NCBI GenBank assembly: GCA_002170355.2
Contig: NHET02000129.1
Span: forward strand, 22,210 to 33,818
DNA length: 11,609 nucleotides
DNA from: Gammaproteobacteria bacterium TMED92
Lineage (GTDB): Bacteria > Pseudomonadota > Gammaproteobacteria > Pseudomonadales > Azotimanducaceae
Direction of reading: 5' to 3'
In this document: in pieces, positions 1-7,564 of the stretch
Layout: every line of letters starts with the position of its first letter
Position numbering within the stretch: position 1 is the stretch's first letter
Notes under the pieces: generated by a model
Database searches by the model: none
The model's input: the letters and a program-made list of their open reading frames with translations, nothing else
Told to the model about the DNA's origin: nothing
Position numbers and translations under genes: made by a program

Positions 1-30
1 ACGTGTCGGTTTGGCAGCGGCAGTAGTCCC

Positions 31-588
31 ATGACAGAACTTGTCACCCAGCGTTTGCTTTTGCGTCAATGGACAGGTCAAGACAGCGCTGCATTTGCAC
101 GGTTAAACGCCGATCCCGAGGTGATGCGGTTTTTTCCATCGACGCTTGATGTGGCAGCGAGTGACGCACTGTTGCGGCGTTGCCAAGACAATATCGCCAG
201 CAGGGGTTGGGGGTTGTGGGCGCTAGAGCGCAAATCTGATTCCGAGTTCTTAGGCTTTGTAGGCCTCGAGCAGCCGACGACGGTGTTGCCGTTTTCGCCG
301 TGTATCGAGGTTGGCTGGCGCCTGGCGCGGCAGTTCTGGGGCTTTGGTTACGCGACTGAAGCGGCTCAAGCCGCGCTCCATTTCGGCTACACAAAATTAG
401 GCTTGAACGAAATCGTTGCGTTTACGGCATTGATTAACCAGCCATCAAGAGCGGTGATGGAACGGCTGGGCATGCACAATACTCATCAAGATTTCGAACA
501 TCCAAATCTTGCGGTGGGGCATCCACTCCGCGCTCACTGTTTGTATTGTTTAAGCCGTAGTCAATGGCAAACACGCCAGCGACCTTAA
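31..588 (+). CDS. GNAT family N-acetyltransferase (RimJ/RimL-like)
   Basis: This 185-residue protein has the look of a single-domain GNAT acetyltransferase of the RimJ/RimL type (Acetyltransf_3). These enzymes move an acetyl group from acetyl-CoA to an amine on a protein N-terminus or small molecule in the cytoplasm. The N-terminal 'TQRLLLRQW' strand (residues 6-14), 'EVGWRLAR' (93-100), the acetyl-CoA-binding turn 'FWGFGYATEA' (102-111) and the C-terminal 'NQPSRAVMERLGM' (136-148) are all visible and in the usual order. Length is normal for the family. The ATG at 31 places the family's first strand correctly; no strong Shine-Dalgarno is seen in the 30 available bases. Its stop overlaps that of the convergent small membrane-protein gene by 4 bases. 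The substrate cannot be predicted. Confidence 0.93.
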   Translation: MTELVTQRLLLRQWTGQDSAAFARLNADPEVMRFFPSTLDVAASDALLRRCQDNIASRGWGLWALERKSDSEFLGFVGLEQPTTVLPFSPCIEVGWRLARQFWGFGYATEAAQAALHFGYTKLGLNEIVAFTALINQPSRAVMERLGMHNTHQDFEHPNLAVGHPLRAHCLYCLSRSQWQTRQRP

Positions 589-848
589 CGGGCTTTCTTT
601 TCGAGGGCGTCCATCCACAGGTCGATGCGATTGCGCATAAATGGCAAGTCGAGCGCTACCAGTGCTGCGCCGAGTGGTAGCATCCAAAAGCCCAAAATGG
701 GCAGAAAGCCAAACACGCCGCCGACCATGAACAGTAATCCTAGAACGCTGCGCACGCCCGGAGGCAGCTTATCTCTGCTCCAGCGCATGATGCGATAAGA
801 ATACCCCGCAACCCGTTGGCCTAAGTCTGGATTCGGTGATTGGCTCAT
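585..848 (-). CDS. Small two-helix inner-membrane protein of unknown function
   Basis: The product is 87 residues. It has a polar N-terminus, then two adjacent hydrophobic segments (about residues 32-50 and 51-69) separated by a 'GFLPILGFWMLP' turn. A charged C-terminal tail ends in 'ALEKKAR'. This is the pattern of a small inner-membrane hairpin protein. I do not recognise a named family with certainty. The ATG at 848 is chosen because it lies 13 bases after the stop of the metallo-hydrolase gene; longer in-frame versions would run back into that gene. The tight spacing suggests co-transcription with the hydrolase. Its stop codon shares bases with the stop of the convergent acetyltransferase. 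Confidence 0.75.
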   Translation of the reverse strand: MSQSPNPDLGQRVAGYSYRIMRWSRDKLPPGVRSVLGLLFMVGGVFGFLPILGFWMLPLGAALVALDLPFMRNRIDLWMDALEKKAR

Positions 849-861
849 GGGTGGTTGCTGG

Positions 862-1992
862 TTAAACGTATCTCGGCTCTTCGTCTGGAGCCTCGTGGCC
901 TTGAGGATGAGCACGGCGGACAAGGTTAGGGTCTATGGCCAAGAACCGATCCATGCCGTCGGCGCCGTGAATGCGCTCTAATCTGTTGCGGTGCAGTAAT
1001 AAATGCACGTGCGCGATGGCTTCGCCCAGAGCCATCATGGTCTGCCGGGGATCTAGCTGTCGATTGAACAGCACCGGCAACAGATCTTTCGCCACTTGCG
1101 GTTCCACGCAGGCTTCTTCGATCGCCAACATACGGTCATCATGATGGCAGATAAGGTCGCGCAGACGTGCTCGGATCCCGTAGAAGGGCAGGTTGTGAGC
1201 GGGCAAAACGAACGTGTTGTCTGGGATAACTCCCAGCAAATGGTCGTGAGATTCCATCCAATCTTTCAGAGGATTGGCGTTTGGCTCGGACGGATGCACG
1301 CTGACGTTCGAGGTTATGATTGGCAGAATTTGGTCGCCAGAAATAAGCACTTTCAGCGTGGAATTGTATAAGCAGGCGTGCTCCGGTGAATGTCCGGAGC
1401 CCACTACGACGCGCCATTCGTTGTCGCCGATGCGCAATATTTGGCCGTCCACTAAGCGCTCATAGCCGGCTGGCAGCATGGGCATAGACATGCCCTCGCT
1501 GGAGCGCTTCGACCACATTTGGCTCACTTGCTGTAGATAGTCCTCGGGCATGCCAGCGCGTTGGTAGAACTGCTGACCGATCCAGCTTGAGTGGCTCTCG
1601 CTGCCGCCATTAGCGAAGGTGCGCGCTTGATAATACTCACCTCGGGTCATGTACAGAGGACACTCAAAGTGCTCGGTGATCATCCGCGCCTGGCCGATGT
1701 GGTCTGGGTGCATATGCGTGCAGATGACGCCGATTACCGGATCGCCTTGCAGAGCGTCGCTAAAAATGCGATGCCACAGCGTTGCTGTCTGCTGGTTGCT
1801 CAACCCCGTGTCTACAATCCACCAGCCGTGATGGTCGCGCAGTAGGTATAAGTTAATAAAGCCTAAAGAACCAGGCATAGGCATAGCTAGCCAATGTACG
1901 CCGGGTGCGACTTCTACAGTCTCGCCCGGTGCCGGTTGTTGCTCATGGGGGTAGCTGATTTGTTGCGTATCGTTGTTATTTTGTGCCGTCAT
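862..1992 (-). CDS. Metallo-beta-lactamase-fold hydrolase
   Basis: This 376-residue cytoplasmic protein is a metallo-beta-lactamase-fold hydrolase of the glyoxalase II/LACTB2-like kind, probably with a two-metal centre. The signature 'HMHPDH' lies at residues 93-98. Further expected ligands are His201 ('GSGHSPEH'), Asp220 ('ISGDQ') and His266 ('LPAHN'), so the active site looks complete. After the catalytic domain there is a helical C-terminal region (about 275-350), as in family members with an added helical or winged-helix domain. The substrate, possibly a thioester, lactone or ester, is not identifiable. The frame is open up to 2187. I place the start at the ATG at 1992 because the extra 65 residues are basic, low in hydrophobics and unlike the family. 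No Shine-Dalgarno precedes 1992, but a TATACT hexamer does (2001-2006), so a leaderless message is possible. Confidence 0.9.
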   Translation of the reverse strand: MTAQNNNDTQQISYPHEQQPAPGETVEVAPGVHWLAMPMPGSLGFINLYLLRDHHGWWIVDTGLSNQQTATLWHRIFSDALQGDPVIGVICTHMHPDHIGQARMITEHFECPLYMTRGEYYQARTFANGGSESHSSWIGQQFYQRAGMPEDYLQQVSQMWSKRSSEGMSMPMLPAGYERLVDGQILRIGDNEWRVVVGSGHSPEHACLYNSTLKVLISGDQILPIITSNVSVHPSEPNANPLKDWMESHDHLLGVIPDNTFVLPAHNLPFYGIRARLRDLICHHDDRMLAIEEACVEPQVAKDLLPVLFNRQLDPRQTMMALGEAIAHVHLLLHRNRLERIHGADGMDRFLAIDPNLVRRAHPQGHEAPDEEPRYV

Positions 1993-2350
1993 AGCTACCG
2001 AGTATAACGACTCCCCGGTGTGGATTCTTGTTGCGTTCGCTCTGGGTATGTTGCAGACCGTGCGCTGACGCGAACTAGGCCGGTATCGCGTGTTTAAGCA
2101 CGACTGGGTGAACATCTGATGCTTACTGTTGCTGCGCACCGCTAGGGGTTGTGGCGATGGCTGGCGCGATAGCGTCTCCCACATCACTCGTGGTCTGCTG
2201 ATGGGGTCAGAATAAACATGCGCGGATTGCTTTGCCTGTGCATTGGGTGGTCTTCCAAGTTAACTTTCTTGCGACAAATCGTGCTTGGCATGGCAAATCG
2301 GCTGCTCAGATTAGGGTTGCGGGTGGTCTGTTGCAGGTTAGAATCAGGCG
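1993..2350. other. Divergent intergenic region, hydrolase / desaturase
   Basis: These 358 bases separate two divergent genes and should hold both promoters. On the - strand, TATACT (2001-2006) sits 8 bases before the hydrolase ATG without a convincing -35. On the + strand, TAGAAT (2339-2344), 16 bases after a weak TTGCGG (2317-2322), would start transcription almost at the desaturase ATG. Neither call is strong. A 46-codon open frame (2218-2358) runs into the desaturase start and is listed separately. I see no hairpin with a T-tract, no RNA gene and no repeat here. Confidence 0.4.
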
Positions 2351-2358
2351 ATGAATGA
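2218..2358 (+). CDS. Possible 46-codon upstream ORF overlapping the desaturase start
   Basis: An ATG at 2218 opens 46 codons that end with TGA at 2356-2358, eight bases into the desaturase gene (start ATG 2351), in a different frame. The predicted peptide is rich in Leu, Arg and Cys, with a run 'GMANRLLRLGLRVVCC' near the end. No clear Shine-Dalgarno precedes it. The overlap is of the kind that permits translational coupling, and the desaturase itself has only a weak ribosome-binding site, so a regulatory leader ORF is possible. A chance open frame of this length is also quite likely. No homology is recognised. Confidence 0.15.
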   Translation: MRGLLCLCIGWSSKLTFLRQIVLGMANRLLRLGLRVVCCRLESGDE

Positions 2359-3280
2359 GCTTCAACGACCCAGCGATTTTTTTTCGGAATCTGAGATTGC
2401 GCAATTGCGCGAGATTTCAGATTGGCGCGGCGCGCTATCGGTCGTCCATTGCTGGGCAGTAATCCTTTTTACTTGGGTAGTCGTCGCGACTTGGACGAAT
2501 CCACTCACAGTTATCCTCGGCATAATGATCATTGGTACGCGCCAGCTCGGGCTTTTTGTGCTTACTCACGACGCTTCGCATATGGCGCTATTGCGTAACC
2601 GTAAGCTCAATGATTGGGTAGCGCAGTGGATTTTGAATCGACCACATACCGACGCATCTATTGAGGTATATCGTCGATATCACATTCAGCATCACCTTCA
2701 TACCCAACAAGCGGATGATCCAGATCTGGTCTTGTCGGCCCCATTTCCAATCAGCAAGCGTTCGTTATGGCGTAAATTCGTTCGCGACCTGAGCGGGCAA
2801 ACTGGCTGGAAACAATACGCACGCCTGATCAACAGCGCCTGCAGCGGTGACACTTGGAGGGCAAAGCTGAGGAATGGCTGGGCACGATTGGGTCCGAACA
2901 TAATCATCAATCTAGTATTCCTTGCAGGATTCAGCCTTGCCGGGGTCTGGTATTTGTACTTTCTGTTGTGGGTGCTGCCGTCACTAACGTGGTACCGATT
3001 GGTGGTTCGGATTCGAAATATTGGCGAACACGCCGTAGTGCCGGATAACAACGATCGCTTGCGCAACACTCGGACCACAAAGGCAAACTGGCTGGAGCGC
3101 GCGTTGATAGCGCCTTACAATGTGCAATATCACTTAGAACATCATTTGCTGGTAAATTGCCCGCACTACCGACTGCCGTTAGCCCACCGCTTTTTGTTGG
3201 ACAAAGGCTTGGGCGATAAGATGGAAATCCAAACTGGGTATCCCAGCGTTTTGCGCATAGCGACCGGAGCCGCAGCCTAG
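2351..3280 (+). CDS. Membrane fatty acid desaturase (FA_desaturase family)
   Basis: This 309-residue integral membrane protein belongs to the di-iron fatty acid desaturase/hydroxylase superfamily. All three histidine boxes are present: 'HDASH' (73-77), 'HIQHH' (111-115) and 'HLEHH' (261-265). An additional His lies in 'GEHA' (227). Hydrophobic stretches around residues 31-70 and 184-213 form the membrane helices. These enzymes use O2 and electrons from a ferredoxin or cytochrome partner to introduce a double bond or hydroxyl into an acyl chain or related lipid; the position and substrate cannot be inferred. The ATG at 2351 has a weak ribosome-binding site. The gene stands alone: the hydrolase upstream is divergent, the aminotransferase downstream is convergent, and no redox partner gene is adjacent. 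Confidence 0.93.
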   Translation: MNELQRPSDFFSESEIAQLREISDWRGALSVVHCWAVILFTWVVVATWTNPLTVILGIMIIGTRQLGLFVLTHDASHMALLRNRKLNDWVAQWILNRPHTDASIEVYRRYHIQHHLHTQQADDPDLVLSAPFPISKRSLWRKFVRDLSGQTGWKQYARLINSACSGDTWRAKLRNGWARLGPNIIINLVFLAGFSLAGVWYLYFLLWVLPSLTWYRLVVRIRNIGEHAVVPDNNDRLRNTRTTKANWLERALIAPYNVQYHLEHHLLVNCPHYRLPLAHRFLLDKGLGDKMEIQTGYPSVLRIATGAAA

Positions 3281-3319
3281 GCTAAAGATCCACATGGCGC
3301 TCGGGTCTGGCGTGAGGCG

Positions 3320-4474
3320 CTAAAACAAGGATTCGAAATTTCGTGCCTCGTTGCTGCCGCGACAGGCATTGATACAGCGGGCTAAAATCGGTAGCCCGGT
3401 GGTGATCTGGTCTGGCGTTAGGTGACCAAAAGCCAACCTCAAATACGGCACGTCATGGCGTTGGTAGTGAAATGATTGCCCTGGCAAATAGGCAACGCCT
3501 TGTTCGCGGGACATTGTCCAGAGTTTGGCTCGATCCACGTCATCTGGCAGTCGCACCCAAATAAATAAGCCACCAACTGGTACAGACCATACACAGGTAT
3601 CCCCCAGTTCCTCTTCGAGGCCTTGCAAGGTCAGATCGCGTTTGTCTTGCAGCACGGGGTTAGCGATCTTGGCGTGAGCCGCGATGCCGTCTTTATAAAA
3701 CTCTGCAGTAATGGCGGCGGCAAGAGTATTGCTGCCGGCATCGCTGCGCCGCGCTAACAGGCGGTCGAGCATGGGTGGTTTCGCGTAGATGTAGCCTAAG
3801 CGTAATCCTGGCGCCAAAATCTTTGATAATGAACAAAGATAGATAATGTTAGGATCGTCGTCGAGGGCGTAAAAGGCGGGCTCCATGGGCCCTTCGTAGT
3901 GCACATCTGCGTAGCAATTGTCCTCGATAATCGGAACACCGTAATGCTTGCCGAGCTCAATGATTTGTTTGCGGCGCTGCGCAGGCATGACAAAGCCGGT
4001 AGGGTTCTGATATGTGCTGATGGTGTAAATAAATTTGGGTAGGCGCTGTGCTTTGCTCAAGCGGTCGAGCTGCTCTTCTACCTTGTCTGGCCGCATGCCG
4101 CCTTCGTCTAATGGCACGCCGACCATGTCTAACTTTAAGTTGCGGTAGGCGCTGAGCGTTCCGGGGTAACTGTATTCCTCGACTAAAATCGCATCGCCGT
4201 GATTTTCTTGCAGCGCTTCGGCGCTTAACGTCACGCCCTGCATAGAGCCGTTTGTGAGCATCAAGTGATCCGGATCCACCGACACCCCCTCACGCTCGGT
4301 CTCTCTATGCGCCATGGCTTGACGCATGCCCAAGTGACCTAAGTTACCCGGGTACTCGGTGAGTTGTCGTGCCTGTTCAGCGATCACTTTAGTGGCTGCA
4401 GCCTGTAAGCCAGCAACTGGAAAGGTGCTTGGATCGGATCGGCCGCTGCCGAAATCGTATTTAATTTCAGACAT
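3320..4474 (-). CDS. PLP-dependent aminotransferase, class I/II (fold type I)
   Basis: The product is 384 residues, a stand-alone aminotransferase of the class I/II fold, close in style to 2-aminoadipate transaminase-like proteins and to the catalytic half of MocR regulators. There is no GntR DNA-binding domain. The Schiff-base lysine is Lys218 in 'SLSKILAPGLRLGY'. Asn157 in 'YQNPTG', Asp185 and Tyr188 in 'EDNCYAD' and the carboxylate-binding Arg346 in 'LRLAFGH' are where the family has them, so the enzyme looks active. It transfers an amino group between an amino acid and a keto acid or keto compound. The ATG at 4474 overlaps the upstream TIM-barrel gene by 8 bases, with no own Shine-Dalgarno, which suggests translational coupling. 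A TTG at 4480 is an alternative start. It is not a DegT/DnrJ-type sugar aminotransferase. Confidence 0.93.
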   Translation of the reverse strand: MSEIKYDFGSGRSDPSTFPVAGLQAAATKVIAEQARQLTEYPGNLGHLGMRQAMAHRETEREGVSVDPDHLMLTNGSMQGVTLSAEALQENHGDAILVEEYSYPGTLSAYRNLKLDMVGVPLDEGGMRPDKVEEQLDRLSKAQRLPKFIYTISTYQNPTGFVMPAQRRKQIIELGKHYGVPIIEDNCYADVHYEGPMEPAFYALDDDPNIIYLCSLSKILAPGLRLGYIYAKPPMLDRLLARRSDAGSNTLAAAITAEFYKDGIAAHAKIANPVLQDKRDLTLQGLEEELGDTCVWSVPVGGLFIWVRLPDDVDRAKLWTMSREQGVAYLPGQSFHYQRHDVPYLRLAFGHLTPDQITTGLPILARCINACRGSNEARNFESLF

Positions 4475-5237
4475 TGCCAACGGCCATATTGTTTTCGGTT
4501 AGATATTTGTAGCTCATGGCTAATGCCGTGAACATGTCTGTCGCGCAGTTGTCCAGTTCTACCACGGCCCATTCAAATACGTCTGGATCCACTGCAGCAA
4601 AAATCGGTGCGAAGTCCATTTTGCCGCTGCCGACTGCGACATGGGGTTGGTCTTTAACCAACGGGCCATCCTTGATGTGCGCCAACGGCATGCGTTCGCG
4701 TACTCGAGTCACTTCTGCGGCGGGATCGTTGTTACCAAAATTGGCAGCCCAATACGTGTCGATTTGGAATTCCACTTCAGGCACTGCATCTTGTAGGTAG
4801 TGGTAGCCCGTTCGACCGTTAATAGGCTCGTATTCCCAGTGATGATTGTGCAGGAACAGGGTGAGATCGTAGGGCTTGAGCGCGTCGATGACCTTTTGTG
4901 TGGTGTCGATGGTGCGGTTAAGCGCATCCATATCTTTGAAGTCGTCAGGCCCAAAGCCGCCAGGTACCCGGGTCAGTCCCAAGGTTTTTACGATATCGGC
5001 AACTTGCGAGATGTCCGGGCTGCGCGTCACCCAAGGAAAGTGAGTAGACGATACTTGCATACCTAAATCATTGACCTGCTGCTTGAAGTTCGCCGGTGTT
5101 TTGCCAAATAAATTGAACGGCTCTACGCCTTTGAAGCCTATTTTGGCTATCAGTTCCAAGACCTGATCAAAGTCCTTGGTCGAGGCCTCGCGTACGCTAT
5201 ACAGCTGTACAGAAATCGGTGGGGTCGATGTGCTCAT
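4467..5237 (-). CDS. Sugar phosphate isomerase/epimerase-like TIM barrel (AP_endonuc_2)
   Basis: This 256-residue protein is a xylose-isomerase-like TIM barrel. 'SVQLYSVRE' (9-17) forms strand 1 and 'GFKGVEPF' (34-41) strand 2. Likely metal or substrate ligands are Glu135 in 'HNHHWEYE', Asp160 in 'QIDTYWA', His187 in 'AHIKDG' and Glu227 in 'VVELD'. The length is typical of the short form of the family. Members isomerise, epimerise or eliminate on sugars, inositols and keto-glycosides, usually with a divalent metal. The ATG at 5237 follows a strong Shine-Dalgarno, GGGAGG, about 5 bases away. It is the first gene of the leftward unit and overlaps the aminotransferase. Its divergent partner is a Gfo/Idh/MocA oxidoreductase, a common pairing for this family. 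The substrate is unknown. Confidence 0.9.
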   Translation of the reverse strand: MSTSTPPISVQLYSVREASTKDFDQVLELIAKIGFKGVEPFNLFGKTPANFKQQVNDLGMQVSSTHFPWVTRSPDISQVADIVKTLGLTRVPGGFGPDDFKDMDALNRTIDTTQKVIDALKPYDLTLFLHNHHWEYEPINGRTGYHYLQDAVPEVEFQIDTYWAANFGNNDPAAEVTRVRERMPLAHIKDGPLVKDQPHVAVGSGKMDFAPIFAAVDPDVFEWAVVELDNCATDMFTALAMSYKYLTENNMAVGNV

Positions 5238-5343
5238 AAGTTCCTCCCTTGACGTTATCCTAACCCGAACTTTGCTCAGACATCAGGATCGTTGCGATGT
5301 TAAATTGGCGCGCGTGAGCAGGCGTCAAGGGTAAGGAGAGATC
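5238..5343. promoter_or_regulatory. Divergent promoter region of the TIM/Gfo-Idh cluster
   Basis: These 106 bases lie between two genes transcribed away from each other and must carry both promoters. Directly visible: CCCTTGACG at 5246-5254 and its exact reverse complement CGTCAAGGG at 5323-5331, so each gene's leader carries CGTCAAGGG just upstream of or merging into its Shine-Dalgarno. Also visible are TGCTCA (5273-5278) with TGAGCA (5315-5320), and the small dyad ATCGTTGCGAT (5288-5298). Ribosome-binding sites are at 5243-5248 (for the - gene) and 5333-5338, AAGGAG (for the + gene). I could not assign convincing -35/-10 pairs. The symmetry suggests one regulator controlling both units, which is inference. 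Confidence 0.6.
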
Positions 5344-6474
5344 GTGGCGAAACTCAAGTTCGGTTTGGTCGGGGGAGGCTATGGCGCCTTCATAGGGCAG
5401 GTGCATCGAATGGCAGCGGAGCTGGACGGATTGGCCGAACTGGTGTGTGGTGTTTTCTCCTCGGAACCTGAACGCTCGCAACAGGCAGGCACCGAGCTCT
5501 ATCATCTGCCATCGGCTCGGGCATACCCCACAACCAGCGCGATGTTCGCGGCGGAGCAGCAATTGCTTGATCACGAGCGCATGGATTTTGTGATCATCGC
5601 CACACCTAACCATATGCATTATCCCATCGCATGCGAGGCGCTTCGCTCTGGCTTTCATGTGATGTGCGATAAGCCCGCGACGCACTCTCTGGCCGAGGCG
5701 TTAGCGCTGCAAGAGCAAATTCAACAGAGCGACCGTATCTTTGGCCTGACTCACAACTACACTGGCTATGCCATGGTGCGCGAGGCGCGCGAGCTGGTGC
5801 GCAGTGGCGCATTAGGCGTAGTGCGCCGGGTCAACTGTGAGTATCTGCAAGGTTGGCTCGCGCAAGCCGAAGACGACAACAAACAAGCGCAATGGCGTAC
5901 CGACCCGCAACGAGCTGGCGCAGCGGGTTGCTTTGGTGACATCGGCAGCCATGCCGAGAATTTAGTGAGTTTTGTTACGGATTTAGAGATTGAGCAGTTG
6001 TGCGCTGATCTGACGACGTTTGTCGATGGGCGCGCACTCGACGACGACGGTAATGTATTGCTCCGGCTACAAGGCGGTGCAAAGGGCGTTATAAGCGCGA
6101 GTCAGATTGCGCTAGGGAAGGAGAACGACCTGCGACTGCAGGTGTTCGGCACCAAGGCCAGTTTGGAGTGGCAACAGGCGGATGCGAATTCGTTAACAGT
6201 CCGCTCCGCAGATAAACCACTGGCCGTACATCGTAGTGGCTGGGCTGGCACCACGAGTCAAGCGATAGCCGCTACGCGCATTCCCGCCGGCCATCCGGAA
6301 GGTTACATAGAAGCGTTCGCGCAGCTCTACAGAGATTTTTGTCTTACCCTGTTGGGTAACGATTCGGCGGCATTGTTTCCTACCATTGCCGATGGTGTAC
6401 GCGGTATGCGCTTTATTGAGCGTGTTGTTGCTAGCTCCAAGGCCGGCGGACAGTGGCTGTCATTTGTGGAGTAA
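5344..6474 (+). CDS. Gfo/Idh/MocA family NAD(P)-dependent oxidoreductase
   Basis: This 376-residue cytoplasmic dehydrogenase has an N-terminal Rossmann domain with 'GLVGGGYGAFIG' (7-18) for NAD(P) and 'ATPNHMHYPIA' (86-96). The family's E-K-P catalytic-lysine motif appears as 'CDKPA' (108-112, Lys110). The C-terminal substrate domain carries 'FGDIGSHAEN' (197-206, His203) and 'GHPEGYIEAFA' (316-326). Members oxidise a hydroxyl of a sugar, inositol or glycoside, often giving a 3-keto or 2-keto product for a partner TIM-barrel isomerase or lyase. The start is a GTG at 5344, supported by AAGGAG at 5333-5338 and by placing the Rossmann strand at residue 4. It heads a rightward operon with a TIM barrel and a PhyH gene. 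Asp in place of Glu in the E-K-P motif is a mild variant. The exact substrate is not predictable. Confidence 0.93.
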   Translation: MAKLKFGLVGGGYGAFIGQVHRMAAELDGLAELVCGVFSSEPERSQQAGTELYHLPSARAYPTTSAMFAAEQQLLDHERMDFVIIATPNHMHYPIACEALRSGFHVMCDKPATHSLAEALALQEQIQQSDRIFGLTHNYTGYAMVREARELVRSGALGVVRRVNCEYLQGWLAQAEDDNKQAQWRTDPQRAGAAGCFGDIGSHAENLVSFVTDLEIEQLCADLTTFVDGRALDDDGNVLLRLQGGAKGVISASQIALGKENDLRLQVFGTKASLEWQQADANSLTVRSADKPLAVHRSGWAGTTSQAIAATRIPAGHPEGYIEAFAQLYRDFCLTLLGNDSAALFPTIADGVRGMRFIERVVASSKAGGQWLSFVE

Positions 6475-6487
6475 CGGGAAGAGGTAT

Positions 6488-7543
6488 ATGCGAACACTTA
6501 AAGGTCCAGCGATTTTTCTAGCTCAATTCATGGCCGACGATGAACCGTTCAACTCGATTGATGCGATGGCGCAGTGGGCGGCACAACTGGGTTTTGTTGG
6601 CGTACAAGTACCAATCGGCAATCCGGCCTTCATTGATGTGGCGCTTGCCGCACAAAGCAAAGACTATTGCGACGAGCTGCGTGAGCGAGTAGCCGCGCAC
6701 GGCATAGAAATCACCGAGTTGTCTACTCACTTAGAGGGGCAGTTGGTGGCTGTGCACCCGGCCTATGATGAAATGTTCGATGGTTTTGCCGCTGCACACG
6801 TGCGCGGCAATCCAGCAGCGCGTACCGAATGGGCAATAGAGCAAGTGCAACTTGCCGCAAAGGCCAGTCGCAATCTCGGTCTGACTGAGCATGCGACCTT
6901 TTCTGGGGCGCTGCTTTGGCCCTACATGTATCCGTGGCCGCAACGACCCCAGGGCTTGGTCGAAGAGGGTTTTACCGAGCTGGCCAAACGCTGGCGGCCT
7001 ATATTGGATGTTTTCGACGAGCAGGGGGTGAACGTTTGTTACGAGATCCACCCTGGCGAGGACCTCCACGATGGGGTGACGTTTGAGCGCTTTCTAGCTG
7101 CGTTAGATAACCATGCTCGGGCCAACATTCTTTACGATCCAAGCCACTTTGCTCTGCAAGGCATGGACTACCTGAGCTTTATCGACCATTACCACGAGCG
7201 CATTCGCATGTTTCATGTCAAAGACGCTGAGCTGAATGCCAACGGACGCAGCGGTGTATACGGGGGTTATCAGGACTGGTTGCAGCGCCCTGGCCGTTTT
7301 CGTTCCCTTGGCGATGGGCAGATCGACTTCAAAGGTATTTTTTCTAAGCTCGCAGGTTATGACTTCGAAGGATGGGCGGTGCTTGAGTGGGAGTGCTGCT
7401 TAAAGCATCAACAAGACGGTGCACGAGAGGGCGCTGAATTTATTCGCGAGCACATTATTCGGGTTACCGATAAAGCCTTTGATGACTTTGCTGCGGCCGG
7501 CACAGACGCTGTTGCAAACCGCAGGATACTGGGTTTGGACTAG
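6488..7543 (+). CDS. Sugar phosphate isomerase/epimerase-like TIM barrel, long form
   Basis: This 351-residue protein is a second AP_endonuc_2/xylose-isomerase-like barrel, about 95 residues longer than the one transcribed in the opposite direction and clearly divergent from it. Key positions: 'STHLEGQLV' (79-87), Glu186 and His188 in 'YEIHPGED', Asp217 and His220 in 'YDPSHFALQ', His243 and Asp246 in 'FHVKDAE', and Glu300 in 'LEWECC'. These form a plausible complete divalent-metal site. The frame is open back to 6386, inside the dehydrogenase gene. The ATG at 6488 is chosen because it follows GGAAGAGG and lies 13 bases after the previous stop. It probably acts on the product of the dehydrogenase by isomerisation, epimerisation or elimination; this role is inferred from gene order and family habit. 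Confidence 0.92.
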   Translation: MRTLKGPAIFLAQFMADDEPFNSIDAMAQWAAQLGFVGVQVPIGNPAFIDVALAAQSKDYCDELRERVAAHGIEITELSTHLEGQLVAVHPAYDEMFDGFAAAHVRGNPAARTEWAIEQVQLAAKASRNLGLTEHATFSGALLWPYMYPWPQRPQGLVEEGFTELAKRWRPILDVFDEQGVNVCYEIHPGEDLHDGVTFERFLAALDNHARANILYDPSHFALQGMDYLSFIDHYHERIRMFHVKDAELNANGRSGVYGGYQDWLQRPGRFRSLGDGQIDFKGIFSKLAGYDFEGWAVLEWECCLKHQQDGAREGAEFIREHIIRVTDKAFDDFAAAGTDAVANRRILGLD

Positions 7544-7564
7544 TACGATCCGTGGAGCATACAG

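Noticed and set aside
1993..2187. N-terminal extension of the metallo-hydrolase to an ATG at 2187
   Set aside because: The added 65 residues are basic and Ser/Asn-rich, resemble no signal peptide or domain, and the family fold starts naturally after the ATG at 1992.
3296..3322. Imperfect hairpin between the convergent desaturase and aminotransferase genes as a terminator
   Set aside because: The stem is six pairs with a bulge and an 11-base loop, and neither strand has a following T-tract.
3320..4474. MocR-type regulator of the cluster
   Set aside because: Only the aminotransferase domain is present; there is no N-terminal GntR helix-turn-helix.
6386..6487. Longer TIM-barrel protein starting inside the dehydrogenase gene with a signal-like hydrophobic run
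   Set aside because: The extension lies entirely within conserved dehydrogenase coding sequence in another frame, while the ATG at 6488 has a good Shine-Dalgarno.
3320..7543. Kanosamine-type aminosugar pathway (aminotransferase with Gfo/Idh dehydrogenase)
   Set aside because: That route uses a DegT-like sugar aminotransferase and a phosphatase; this aminotransferase has the class I/II amino-acid pattern and no phosphatase is present.
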